From Leadbetterella lacustris (GTDB lineage Bacteria; Bacteroidota; Bacteroidia; Cytophagales; Spirosomataceae): a stretch of 64,000 nt of DNA. Where the stretch lies: positions 1-64,000 of the forward strand of contig OZ248457.1 in NCBI GenBank assembly GCA_965234335.1, given 5' to 3'. Of this stretch, positions 16,156-24,419 are shown piece after piece; position 1 is the first letter of the stretch, and each line of letters opens with the position of its first letter. Both the position numbers and the translations under genes were made by a program. The notes under the pieces were generated by a model, which saw nothing but the letters and a program-made list of their open reading frames with translations, was not told where the DNA came from and searched no databases.

Positions 16156-17100
16156 TTACACTTTCAAAGTTTCAGGTTGCTTATTCACACTAAAGTTAAA
16201 AACATCGTTTCGAGAATAATGCCCAATCACATCAAAATCTAATTTACTTTTTGCCAAAAAAGAAAAGTCTAATTCGGCCGTCAAAAGTCCCTCTTCATTC
16301 CATATTGGTCCCGCTAAAATTTCGCCCATTGGCGACATAATCACGCTACCTCCGGCACACATTATTTCTGGTTCATTGGCCAAATCTTCTTCAAAATCAG
16401 CTGGATAATCCGATTTTCTAACAAATTGATTCGCCGCCAAAACAAAACATCGGCCTTCCAAAGCAATATGCTGCATAGTTGATTGCCACGATTCTCTACT
16501 GTCAGCAGTAGGAGCAAGATAAATCTCCACCCCTTTGTTATACATGGCCATTCTAGCCAATGGCATATAGTTTTCCCAACAAATAAGCCCGCCTATTTTG
16601 CCTATTTCAGTATCCAAAGTAGTTAGTGTACTTCCATCACTTTCAGCCCAAATGTATCTTTCCAAACCAGTTGGTTTTAGTTTTCGGTGTTTTCCAAGCA
16701 AATCTCCATCTTTACCAAAATATAAAAGTGAACAATGCAATGAACCACCTAACGATTCTTTTTCGGTTACACCCAAAGCAACAAAAATATTGGCCTTTTT
16801 GATTGCTGTACTTAATTTAGAAAGATATTTTGCCGATATACTTTCCGTGTCCAATTCAATACTATTGTTCCAGTATTTGAGCCATTGTTCACGACTTTTA
16901 TCAGAACGCTTGCCAATAACGGCATCAAAAGTTAATCCTCGAGGATAACATGGGATAAAGGACTCCGGAAATAGCAACAATTGACAGCCTTCTTTTGCTC
17001 CTTTTTCTATCCAAGAAATGACAATTTCAATGGTTTTCTCCACATCGAACAAGGCCGGTGTTGCCTGAACAACCCCTACTTTTATTTTTCTATTTTCCAA
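16156..17100 (-). CDS. Nitrilase (carbon-nitrogen hydrolase superfamily)
   Basis: The 314-aa sequence has the Glu-Lys-Cys triad of the superfamily: Glu46 in LLLFPESFIP, Lys near 136 in HRKLKPT, and Cys near 170 in GGLICWENYMPL. The CWENYMPLAR form and the FPESFIPCYPRG block are characteristic of true nitrilases (nitrile to carboxylic acid plus ammonia) rather than amidases or beta-ureidopropionase. True nitrilases form cytosolic spirals. The natural substrate is unknown. It is a stand-alone gene with about 150 bp of AT-rich divergent promoter space to the esterase gene. Confidence 0.9.
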   Translation of the reverse strand: MENRKIKVGVVQATPALFDVEKTIEIVISWIEKGAKEGCQLLLFPESFIPCYPRGLTFDAVIGKRSDKSREQWLKYWNNSIELDTESISAKYLSKLSTAIKKANIFVALGVTEKESLGGSLHCSLLYFGKDGDLLGKHRKLKPTGLERYIWAESDGSTLTTLDTEIGKIGGLICWENYMPLARMAMYNKGVEIYLAPTADSRESWQSTMQHIALEGRCFVLAANQFVRKSDYPADFEEDLANEPEIMCAGGSVIMSPMGEILAGPIWNEEGLLTAELDFSFLAKSKLDFDVIGHYSRNDVFNFSVNKQPETLKV

Positions 17101-17257
17101 AGTCTCTTTTTAGGTTTAATCGATTGTCAAATCTAAACCAAACAATTAAGAAAATTGCCATCGAAATAGATAATTCATTCCGAAATTGATAAATTGCATA
17201 CGGTGAAATTGTTCTTCAAGACAGATTCCTAAATAATTCAACCTTAAAAATTACAAA

Positions 17258-19033
17258 ATGAAAAGAAATATCGCATTTCTGTTATTACTCTTTGTTGGTA
17301 AAGCAATTGGGCAAAATATGCCAGAAACTTATAAAGCAGACCCAGCATCGGTCGAAAAAGCGGGAGTCCCGAAAGGTGAAATTATTAAATTTACTTTTGA
17401 AAATTCAAAGATATTTCCTGGAACAACCCGTGAAGTAACTATTTATATACCAGTACAATACGATGGCAAAAAAGCAGCTTGTGTATATGTAAATCAGGAT
17501 GGTGTTCAGTGGAAAGCTCCAACGGTCTTTGATAATTTAATACATCAAAAAGAGATGCCAATAACGATTGGCGTTTTTGTGGAAGCAGGCCAAGTAAAAG
17601 CTCAAAATTCGGATTTGGCTTTAGATAGATTCAATAGGAGCTTCGAATACGATGGTTTGGGAGATAATTATGCCCGTTTTCTGCTTGAAGAACTGCTGCC
17701 AGAAGTTGAAAAGCAAAAAACTAGCAATGGCCGAGCCATCACCCTCTCAAAAGATGGAAAAGACCGATCCATTGGTGGCTCAAGTAGCGGGGCAGTTTGT
17801 GCATTTACAGTAGCTTGGGAAAAACCACAGGAATTTTCAAGAGTTTTCAGTGCAATAGGTACTTATGTGGGCTTAAGAGGTGCTGATAGGTACGATATTC
17901 TTATTAGAAAACACGAAACAAAACCGCTCAGAATATTTCTACAAGATGGCTCAAATGACCTCAATATTTATGCAGGTGACTGCTGGAAAGCCAACGAATC
18001 CATGGAAAGGGCATTGACTTTTGCAGGTTATGACGTCAAACACGTTTGGGGCGAGGGTGGCCATAATGGGCAACATGGAACCGCTGTTTTTGCTGATGCA
18101 ATGAGGTGGCTTTGGAGAGATTATCCCAAGAAAGTAGAGGCCGGGCAATCGAAAAATCAATTCTTGAAAGACATCCTGATAGAAAATGAAGATTGGGAGT
18201 TGGTTGGCGAAAATTACGGTTTTACTGAAGGAACAGCCGTAAATGCGAAAGGTGAGGTGTTTTTTCAGGATATTCCCAATTCTAAAACCTACAAAATAAA
18301 CTCAGCTAGCAAGCCAGAAATCTATGTTGATGATGCCAAAAAAGCAAGTGGAACTACTTTCACGGCCGATGGGCAAATGCTAACCGTAACAGGTGCTTGG
18401 TCACAACCGCCAACGAAACAAATTCATCAATACGATGCCGAAGGTAAATTCATAAAAGCCCTCACAGAAGAAACGCCCGGAAATGATATTTCAGTAGCAA
18501 AAAACGGAAACATTTATATCACTCAACCTGATGGAAGAGAAAAACCCAGTAAACTTTTACTGTTGAGACCAAGCGGAGAGAAAGTAATATTGGATGAAGG
18601 ACTAAAGTTTGCCAATGGACTCTGTTTTTCTCCTGACCAAACACAACTTTATGTGACCGAATCTGCTTCTCATTGGGTTTGGGTGTATTCTATTTTGCCA
18701 GATGGCACTTTGGTAAATAAACAAAAGTTTGGTTGGCTACACGTAAGAGATACGGATGAAAACGCATGGAGCGATGGCATAAAATGCGACAGGGATGGTC
18801 GAATTTATGTCACGAGTTTAAGTGGAATTCAAATAATGGACCAATTGGGAAGGGTAAATGCTATTCTTCCTTTACCAAAAACCAAAGGCCAAGTTTCAAA
18901 CCTATGCTTTGGTGGGCCGAATTTCGACGTTCTTTATGCATCTGTGCATGATAAGGTCTACAGAAGAAAGGTGAAAGGAAAAGGTGCAAATAATTTCGAT
19001 GTGCCAATTAAACCAGCGGCACCAAGACTCTAA
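17258..19033 (+). CDS. Secreted two-domain protein: esterase (enterochelin esterase-like) plus SMP-30/gluconolactonase-like propeller
   Basis: A signal peptide (about 1-18, ending KAIGQ) is followed by an alpha/beta-hydrolase of the esterase D type, residues about 30-290, with the nucleophile elbow GGSSSG near 169-174 and the catalytic His in WGEGGHNGQHG near 270. From about 310 to the end is a six-bladed SMP-30/gluconolactonase/LRE-like propeller (ENYGFTEGTAVNAKGEVFF, LKFANGLCFSPDQ, NAWSDGIKCDRDGRIYVTS). Such fusions are associated with degradation of plant-derived esters and lactones in the periplasm; the substrate here is not evident. The 591-aa length suits the two domains. A large hairpin ends the transcript. 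Confidence 0.85.
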   Translation: MKRNIAFLLLLFVGKAIGQNMPETYKADPASVEKAGVPKGEIIKFTFENSKIFPGTTREVTIYIPVQYDGKKAACVYVNQDGVQWKAPTVFDNLIHQKEMPITIGVFVEAGQVKAQNSDLALDRFNRSFEYDGLGDNYARFLLEELLPEVEKQKTSNGRAITLSKDGKDRSIGGSSSGAVCAFTVAWEKPQEFSRVFSAIGTYVGLRGADRYDILIRKHETKPLRIFLQDGSNDLNIYAGDCWKANESMERALTFAGYDVKHVWGEGGHNGQHGTAVFADAMRWLWRDYPKKVEAGQSKNQFLKDILIENEDWELVGENYGFTEGTAVNAKGEVFFQDIPNSKTYKINSASKPEIYVDDAKKASGTTFTADGQMLTVTGAWSQPPTKQIHQYDAEGKFIKALTEETPGNDISVAKNGNIYITQPDGREKPSKLLLLRPSGEKVILDEGLKFANGLCFSPDQTQLYVTESASHWVWVYSILPDGTLVNKQKFGWLHVRDTDENAWSDGIKCDRDGRIYVTSLSGIQIMDQLGRVNAILPLPKTKGQVSNLCFGGPNFDVLYASVHDKVYRRKVKGKGANNFDVPIKPAAPRL

Positions 19034-19038
19034 AAACA

Positions 19039-19099
19039 AAACCGCAAAGGCACTGTTAGGCAAAGGAAATTCCTTTGCGACCTAGCGTCTTTGCGGTTT
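19039..19099. terminator. Large nested hairpin, dispersed-repeat type, between convergent genes
   Basis: The outer stem AAACCGCAAAG (19039-19049) pairs with CTTTGCGGTTT (19089-19099). The inner stem GCAAAGGAA (19060-19068) pairs with TTCCTTTGC (19070-19078). Short TAGG/CCTA pairing lies between them. It likely ends transcription of both flanking genes. The CGCAAAGGCAC wording recurs at 41942-41970 (CGCTAAGGCACAAAGACGC), suggesting a dispersed family. Confidence 0.7.
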
Positions 19100-19106
19100 A
19101 AAATAA

Positions 19107-19583
19107 CTATTTCGCAGCCACAAATTTTAAACTAGCCGAATTCATACAATATCTCAAACCAGTAGGCTTAGGGCCATCATCGAAAACATGACCTAAATGT
19201 GCATCGCATCTTTTGCATTTTACTTCGTCACGAATCATCCCTGCCGAAGCATCCGTACCTACTTCAACACTACAAGGGTCCATAGGCTTCCAGAAACTTG
19301 GCCAACCGGTACCCGATTCAAACTTTGTTTCGGAGGTGAATAAATCCAAACCACAACCGATGCATTTGTATATGCCTTTGGCGTGGTTATCCCAGTAAAT
19401 GCCTGTAAATGAACGTTCCGTGCCCGACTGCCGTGTAACATTGTATTCTAACGGTGTCAATTGGGCTTTCCATTCTTTTTCTGTCTTTTTAACTTTGGTT
19501 ATGTTACAGTTGTCTTTGGCTTTCTGAGCACAACTCATCGTGAAAGTGAAGGCGGTCAAAAAAGCGATCAATATTTTTTTCAT
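19107..19583 (-). CDS. msrB: Peptide-methionine (R)-S-oxide reductase MsrB, exported
   Basis: MsrB reduces methionine-R-sulfoxide in proteins. Zinc-binding pairs are visible (CIGC near 75 and CKRC near 122), and the catalytic Cys lies in GLRYCMNSASLKF near 146. The N-terminus (MKKILIAFLTAFTFTMSC) is a signal sequence ending in a lipobox-like TMSC, so this copy is probably a periplasmic lipoprotein rather than the cytosolic enzyme. The 158-aa length fits one MsrB domain plus the signal. It converges with the esterase gene and is divergent from sufC. Confidence 0.93.
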   Translation of the reverse strand: MKKILIAFLTAFTFTMSCAQKAKDNCNITKVKKTEKEWKAQLTPLEYNVTRQSGTERSFTGIYWDNHAKGIYKCIGCGLDLFTSETKFESGTGWPSFWKPMDPCSVEVGTDASAGMIRDEVKCKRCDAHLGHVFDDGPKPTGLRYCMNSASLKFVAAK

Positions 19584-19685
19584 GTTTTTGTCTTTTTATA
19601 TAAATACGAATGAAGGTATCAATTGGTTTAAAAAAAATAAAAATAAAGCTTTAGGGAACAAGGATTGCCTATTTAGAGTTATTAA

Positions 19686-19700
19686 AAATAATGATTATTA
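19686..19700 (+). promoter_or_regulatory. Fur-box-like palindrome upstream of sufC
   Basis: AAATAAT-G-ATTATTA resembles the 7-1-7 Fur box (TGATAATNATTATCA), differing mainly at the G and C near the ends. It sits 16 bp upstream of the TAnnTTTG element, where a repressor would block RNA polymerase. In such AT-rich sequence a chance match is possible. Confidence 0.4.
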
Positions 19701-19716
19701 TTAGAGTTTAATAATT

Positions 19717-19724
19717 TATCTTTG
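19717..19724 (+). promoter_or_regulatory. Putative suf operon promoter -7 element
   Basis: TATCTTTG matches TAnnTTTG and lies 28 bp upstream of the sufC ATG. No clear TTTG -33 box is seen. Confidence 0.45.
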
Positions 19725-19752
19725 TACCACAATTAAAGCGATATATTCATTT

Positions 19753-20523
19753 ATGCTGAAAATCAGTAATTTACAAGCAAGAGTAGAAAGTAAAGAGATA
19801 CTTAGAGGAATAAATTTGGAAATCAAACCAGGTGAAATTCACGCTATAATGGGACCCAATGGTTCGGGAAAGAGTACTTTGGCGTCAGTTTTGGCAGGAA
19901 GAGAAGACTATGAAGTCACTGCCGGAACAGTTGAGTTTAATGGTAAAGATTTGCTTGATCTTGCTCCGGAAGAAAGAGCTGCGGAAGGCATTTTCTTGGC
20001 TTTTCAATATCCTGTAGAAATTCCTGGTGTAACTACCATCAATTTCCTAAAAACAGCCATCAATCAAATTAGGAAATACCATGAAAAAGAGCCTTTAGAC
20101 GCTGCTCAATTCTTGAAATTGATGAAAGAAAAGGCTAAAAGTGTAAAGATTGATGATCAACTTTTGAGAAGATCCTTAAACGAAGGCTTTTCAGGTGGCG
20201 AGAAAAAGAGAAACGAAATTTTCCAGATGGCTATGCTAGAGCCAAGTTTGGGTATTTTGGACGAAACAGACTCTGGATTAGATATAGATGCCTTAAAAAT
20301 CGTTGCAGAAGGTGTAAATCAATTGAGGTCTGCAGAGAGGTCTTTCATTGTTGTTACGCACTATCAAAGACTTTTGGATTATATCGTGCCAGACTTTGTT
20401 CACGTACTTTACAAGGGAAGAATCGTAAAATCAGGTACCAAAGAATTGGCACTTGAACTCGAAGAAAAAGGCTATGATTGGATTAAATCTGAGGCCGATG
20501 CATTAGAAGCATCAATGGTTTGA
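19753..20523 (+). CDS. sufC: Fe-S cluster assembly ATPase SufC
   Basis: SufC is the ABC-type ATPase of the SufBCD scaffold that builds and transfers iron-sulfur clusters. Walker A GPNGSGKST is at 34-42, the Q-loop in FLAFQYPVEIPGV, the signature in EGFSGGEKKRNEIFQM near 158, and Walker B near 177-182 (LGILDETDSGLDID), all in the SufC form. Length is 256 aa. It is the first gene of the operon here; sufB, which usually precedes it in Bacteroidota, is absent. A TAnnTTTG promoter and a Fur-like palindrome lie upstream, consistent with iron control. Confidence 0.96.
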   Translation: MLKISNLQARVESKEILRGINLEIKPGEIHAIMGPNGSGKSTLASVLAGREDYEVTAGTVEFNGKDLLDLAPEERAAEGIFLAFQYPVEIPGVTTINFLKTAINQIRKYHEKEPLDAAQFLKLMKEKAKSVKIDDQLLRRSLNEGFSGGEKKRNEIFQMAMLEPSLGILDETDSGLDIDALKIVAEGVNQLRSAERSFIVVTHYQRLLDYIVPDFVHVLYKGRIVKSGTKELALELEEKGYDWIKSEADALEASMV

Positions 20524-20549
20524 TAATTAATTCATTAAAAGAAAAAAAG

Positions 20550-21854
20550 ATGTCATTTCAGAATATTCAAGCCCAATTTCAGGCTGAATTTGATAATATT
20601 CAAAAAAACTTAAACGGTAAAAGTGGTTCTGATTTCAATACAATCAGAACCAAATCTTTTGCACAGTTTCAGCAGCTCGGAATTCCTACCGTCAAACACG
20701 AAGACTGGAAATATTCAAATCTTAAAAATTTAGAAAATATTCAGTTCAGTTTCAACTCTAAATCTAACTTCTCAAAATCAGATTTAGATGCTCTTCCTTT
20801 TTCAAGTTTAGAAGGCATTTCCATTTGTTTTGTCAATGGAGTTTTTAATGAGCAACTTTCACACCTGGGTAATACGCCAAAAATCAAGGTTTTAACACTC
20901 GAGGCTGCAGTTGAGCAAATTCCAGGTGTTATTGAAAAACATTACGGAAAGTATATTGAAACAGATAAAGAAGGACTTTCGGCATTAAACAATGCTCTTT
21001 CAAATTCGGGAAGTGTAGTTGTTATCGACGAAAACTATGTTTTAGAAAGTCCAATAATTATCCGTTATATTTCTGATGTAAAGACTGTAGATATTGCTAT
21101 AAATATTCATAATCTGATAGTGCTTGGTAAAAATTCGGAGGCAAAAATTGTTGAAATTTTTCAAACAGAAGGAGAGAAAACAGCATTTTCGAATCTTGTA
21201 ACAGAGATTTTTGTGGATAAAGATGCCATTGCTCATTATTACAAAATACAAGATGAGAACGACCAAAGTTACCATGTGGGTACCACTCAAGTAAATCAAG
21301 AACAAAAAAGCTATTTCTATTCGGCCACAATTACATTAAATGGTGGTTTTGTAAGAAATAACCTAAACTTGGTTCTCAATGGCCAATATATTGACAATCA
21401 CATGTATGGCTTGTATATTCCTAATGGAAAACAACATGTTGATAATCATACACTTGTAGATCATAAACTGCCAAATTGTGAGAGCAATGAGCTTTACAAA
21501 GGAGTTTTGATGGATAGTTCGAATGGAGTATTTAACGGCAAAATTTTCGTTAGAGAAGACGCTCAAAAAACCAATGCATACCAAAACTGTAGAAATGTAA
21601 TCACTTCAGATTCAGCTACAATGAACAGTAAGCCGCAGCTGGAAATTTGGGCAGACGATGTAAAATGCTCGCACGGAACAACTACCGGAAAACTAAATGA
21701 CGAAGCCATATTCTATATGCAGTCAAGAGGAATTCCAAAGCCAGAAGCCGTAAGGTTACAGTTAGTAGCCTTTGCCGAAGATGTGGTCTCTCAAATTAAA
21801 ATAGAGGAACTCAGAGAAATGTTGGATACGATGATTGAAAACAAACTCAAATAA
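20550..21854 (+). CDS. sufD: Fe-S cluster assembly protein SufD
   Basis: SufD is the scaffold partner of SufB and SufC. The 434-aa sequence has the N-terminal helical region (IPTVKHEDWKYSNLKNL) and the C-terminal right-handed beta-helix, with the ANKDELYK-like block present as NCESNELYKGVLMDSSNGVFNGKIFV and the conserved end motif ADDVKCSHGTTTGKLNDEAIFYMQSRGI. The frame is open upstream to a TTG overlapping sufC, but the ATG at 20550 (MSFQNIQAQF) is the better start, 26 bp after sufC. The stop codon lies inside a 12-bp hairpin. Confidence 0.95.
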   Translation: MSFQNIQAQFQAEFDNIQKNLNGKSGSDFNTIRTKSFAQFQQLGIPTVKHEDWKYSNLKNLENIQFSFNSKSNFSKSDLDALPFSSLEGISICFVNGVFNEQLSHLGNTPKIKVLTLEAAVEQIPGVIEKHYGKYIETDKEGLSALNNALSNSGSVVVIDENYVLESPIIIRYISDVKTVDIAINIHNLIVLGKNSEAKIVEIFQTEGEKTAFSNLVTEIFVDKDAIAHYYKIQDENDQSYHVGTTQVNQEQKSYFYSATITLNGGFVRNNLNLVLNGQYIDNHMYGLYIPNGKQHVDNHTLVDHKLPNCESNELYKGVLMDSSNGVFNGKIFVREDAQKTNAYQNCRNVITSDSATMNSKPQLEIWADDVKCSHGTTTGKLNDEAIFYMQSRGIPKPEAVRLQLVAFAEDVVSQIKIEELREMLDTMIENKLK

Positions 21855-21875
21855 ATTCTAGTTTAGAATTTATTT
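21849..21875 (+). terminator. AT-rich hairpin spanning the sufD stop codon
   Basis: AAATAAATTCTA (21849-21860), GTT, TAGAATTTATTT (21864-21875) form a perfect 12-bp stem. It lacks a GC core and a following T-run and lies inside an operon, so it is more likely an attenuator or mRNA-processing/stability element than a full terminator. Confidence 0.5.
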
Positions 21876-21890
21876 ACAACAAAGAAAACT

Positions 21891-23111
21891 TTGAAACTTG
21901 ACATCAATAAAATAAGGCAGGATTTTCCGATATTAGAGCAATCTATAAATGGTAAAAAGCTGGTTTATTTTGACAACGCTGCAACAACTCAAAAGCCAAC
22001 GGTAGTCATAGAAGCATTAAAAAGCTATTATGAAGGCTACAATGCCAACATACACAGAGGTATTCATCATTTGGCTGAAAAAGCTACTGCGGCGTTTGAA
22101 GAAACTCGAAAGACTGTCAGAGCATTTCTAAATGCCAAAACCACAGAGGAAATTATTTTTACTTATGGTACAACAGACAGCATCAATCTAGTTGCAAATT
22201 CTTATGGACTAAAATTCATAAATGAGGGTGATGAAATTCTAATTTCTACCCTTGAACACCACTCCAATATAGTTCCGTGGCAGATGCTCTGTGAAGGGAA
22301 AGGGTGTATTCTAAAGATAATTCCTATCAACGACGCAGGTGAGATAATTTTGGAAGAGTATGAAAAATTACTTTCTCCAAAAACTAAACTTGTATCGGTT
22401 GTTCATGTTTCTAATGCTTTAGGCACTATTAATCCAATCAAAACCATTATTGATAAAGCCCATGCATTTGGAGCAAAGGTTTTGGTTGACGGAGCACAAG
22501 CTTGTAGTCACATTGATATAGATGTTCAAGCCTTGGATGCTGATTTTTATGCACTTTCGGCCCATAAATTATTTGGACCCACCGGATTGGGCGTTCTTTA
22601 TGGTAAAAAAGAGCTTTTAGAAACTATGCCTCCCTACAGAGGGGGTGGTGAAATGATAAAAGAAGTGACTTTTGAGAAGACTACTTATGCCGATTTGCCT
22701 TATAAATTTGAAGCTGGAACCCCAAATATTGCTGATGTCGTGGCTTTTAAATTCGCTTTGGATTATATCCAAAACTTAGGAAAAATAAACATTGCCGCTC
22801 ACGAAAATGAACTTTTGGCTTATGCTACTGAAAAACTGGAAGCGATTGAAGGACTGACGGTTATAGGAACTGCCAAAGAAAAAGTGAGTGTAATATCCTT
22901 TATTTTAGAGGGAATTCACCCACAAGATATCGGAATTATACTTGATCAACAAGGAATTGCAGTTAGAACGGGTCACCATTGTACCCAGCCTTTAATGCAA
23001 CGTTTGGGTATTCCGGGCACAGCAAGAGCTTCATTTTCAGTATATAACACTTTCGAAGAAATAGATGCATTGGTGGTGGGAATTTTGAAAGTAAAAAAAC
23101 TATTGTCATAA
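21891..23111 (+). CDS. sufS: Cysteine desulfurase SufS
   Basis: SufS is a PLP enzyme that releases sulfur from cysteine for cluster assembly and passes it to SufE. The PLP-binding Lys225 is in SAHKLFGPTG, the active-site Cys364 in RTGHHCTQPLMQRL, and the AATTQKP start region is typical of class II desulfurases. The start appears to be TTG at 21891, since no ATG occurs between the sufD stop and the conserved LDINKIRQDFPIL. Length is 406 aa. It is followed after 1 bp by sufE, its partner. Confidence 0.95.
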   Translation: MKLDINKIRQDFPILEQSINGKKLVYFDNAATTQKPTVVIEALKSYYEGYNANIHRGIHHLAEKATAAFEETRKTVRAFLNAKTTEEIIFTYGTTDSINLVANSYGLKFINEGDEILISTLEHHSNIVPWQMLCEGKGCILKIIPINDAGEIILEEYEKLLSPKTKLVSVVHVSNALGTINPIKTIIDKAHAFGAKVLVDGAQACSHIDIDVQALDADFYALSAHKLFGPTGLGVLYGKKELLETMPPYRGGGEMIKEVTFEKTTYADLPYKFEAGTPNIADVVAFKFALDYIQNLGKINIAAHENELLAYATEKLEAIEGLTVIGTAKEKVSVISFILEGIHPQDIGIILDQQGIAVRTGHHCTQPLMQRLGIPGTARASFSVYNTFEEIDALVVGILKVKKLLS

Positions 23112-23112
23112 A

Positions 23113-23538
23113 ATGAGTATTAACGAACTTCAAGACGAGATAATAGAAGAATTTGAGCTTTTCGAGGAAGACTGGGAAGGGAAATACGAGTATATTATTG
23201 ATTTAGGCAAGAAACTTTCTCCGTTGGCAGAGGAATTTAAAACTGAGGATAATATCATAAAAGGTTGTCAGTCAGTGGTTTGGTTGAATGCAAAATATGA
23301 AAATGGACTGGTGATTTTTGAAGGAGATAGTCAGGCAATAATCGTAAAAGGCTTAGTGAACATGCTCTTAAAGGTGCTTACAAATCATACGCCTACAGAA
23401 ATATTAAACGCAGATTTGTATTTTATCGACAAAATTGGCCTTACAAGTCATTTGGCACAAACTAGGTCCAATGGATTGGCCTCGATGGTAAAGCAAATGA
23501 AAACCTATGCTTTGGCTTATCAAAGTTTAGAGAAATAA
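23113..23538 (+). CDS. sufE: Cysteine desulfuration protein SufE
   Basis: SufE accepts persulfide sulfur from SufS at a conserved Cys, here Cys52 in IIKGCQSVVW. The fold-defining region YIIDLGKKLSPL and the C-terminal TSHLAQTRSNGLASMVKQMK match the family. Length (141 aa) is standard. The gene is 1 bp downstream of sufS, which suggests coupled expression of the sulfur relay. Confidence 0.95.
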   Translation: MSINELQDEIIEEFELFEEDWEGKYEYIIDLGKKLSPLAEEFKTEDNIIKGCQSVVWLNAKYENGLVIFEGDSQAIIVKGLVNMLLKVLTNHTPTEILNADLYFIDKIGLTSHLAQTRSNGLASMVKQMKTYALAYQSLEK

Positions 23539-23592
23539 AGAACTTTATTAAAATTCGTTGTGTTTTTTAAAAGTATTTAAAACCTAATTGAA

Positions 23593-23910
23593 ATGGATAC
23601 GCAAGAAGAAGAATTGAAAGCCAAAGTGATTGAAGCTATAAAGCAGGTATATGATCCTGAGATACCTGTGGACGTATTCGAACTTGGCCTGATCTACGAT
23701 ATTAAAATTTTCCCAATCAACAATGTTTTTGTTTTGATGACCTTGACTTCACCGTCATGTCCGTCAGCAGAGGCAATACCTTCTGAGATAGAGCAAAAGA
23801 TTAGGGAAGTAGAAGGAGTAAATGACGTAAGTATTGAGCTTACTTTCGATCCACCTTACGGCACAGAAATGATGAGTGATGTGGCAAAATTAGAATTAGG
23901 ATTTTTATAA
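23593..23910 (+). CDS. DUF59/MIP18-family SUF-associated protein (SufT-like)
   Basis: A 105-aa protein of the DUF59 (PaaD/MIP18) family, with DPEIPVDVFELGLIYDI and the conserved LTSPSCPSAEAIPSEIE segment holding the reactive-site Cys. Family members help deliver Fe-S clusters to client proteins. Its place after sufE supports a maturation role in the same pathway. The biochemical role of this branch is less well defined than that of the core Suf proteins. Confidence 0.85.
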   Translation: MDTQEEELKAKVIEAIKQVYDPEIPVDVFELGLIYDIKIFPINNVFVLMTLTSPSCPSAEAIPSEIEQKIREVEGVNDVSIELTFDPPYGTEMMSDVAKLELGFL

Positions 23911-23959
23911 AAAAGCTTTTTTGAGTACACCCCTCCAAAAATGCTGTTGATTTTTAAAA

Positions 23960-23981
23960 CTCCCCCGAAGGGGTCGGGGAA
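23960..23981 (+). repeat. GC-rich palindromic repeat between the DUF59 gene and brxB
   Basis: CTCCCCCGAAGGGGTCGGGG has a CCCC-gaa-GGGG hairpin and ends in GGGTCGGGG, as does the unit inserted in hsdM (2155-2190). It lies in an 86-bp intergenic gap and may modulate expression of the last gene of the operon. Confidence 0.6.
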
Positions 23982-23996
23982 TAAAATTAAGAAACA

Positions 23997-24419
23997 ATGT
24001 ATCCTCCCCATTTAGTAGAACCAATGAAAGCTGATCTTACTTCGGTAGGTTTTCAGCAGTTGCAAACGGCCGAAGAAGTTGACCAATTTATGACCAACCA
24101 GAAAGGCACTGCACTTGTAGTAATAAATTCAGTATGTGGCTGTGCAGCAGGAACTTGTCGTCCTGGAGCGAAACTTTCTCTTGAAATGTCAGAAGCAAAA
24201 CCTGACCAATTGGTGACAGTATTTGCCGGGGTTGACACAGAAGCTACTCAACGTATGCGTGATTACATTCCGTTGCCTCCGTCATCGCCTTCTATAGCAT
24301 TATTTAAAGACGGTGAGCTAGTACATTTTGTTGAAAGACACCACATTGAAGGTCGTTCGGCACAAATGATTGGTGGCCACTTGGCAGCTGTTTATGAAGA
24401 CGTTTGTGTGGCTGAATAA
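23997..24419 (+). CDS. brxB: Bacilliredoxin, BrxA/BrxB (YphP/YqiW) family
   Basis: Bacilliredoxins remove bacillithiol or similar thiols from oxidised proteins. This 140-aa protein has the thioredoxin-like fold with the atypical CGC active site in VCGCAAGTCRPGA near 46-48, and the conserved C-terminal FVERHHIEGRSAQMI block. It follows the suf operon in the same direction, after a repeat-containing gap. Its stop codon is directly adjacent to the stop of the convergent hemW, with no intervening base and no visible terminator. Confidence 0.92.
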   Translation: MYPPHLVEPMKADLTSVGFQQLQTAEEVDQFMTNQKGTALVVINSVCGCAAGTCRPGAKLSLEMSEAKPDQLVTVFAGVDTEATQRMRDYIPLPPSSPSIALFKDGELVHFVERHHIEGRSAQMIGGHLAAVYEDVCVAE

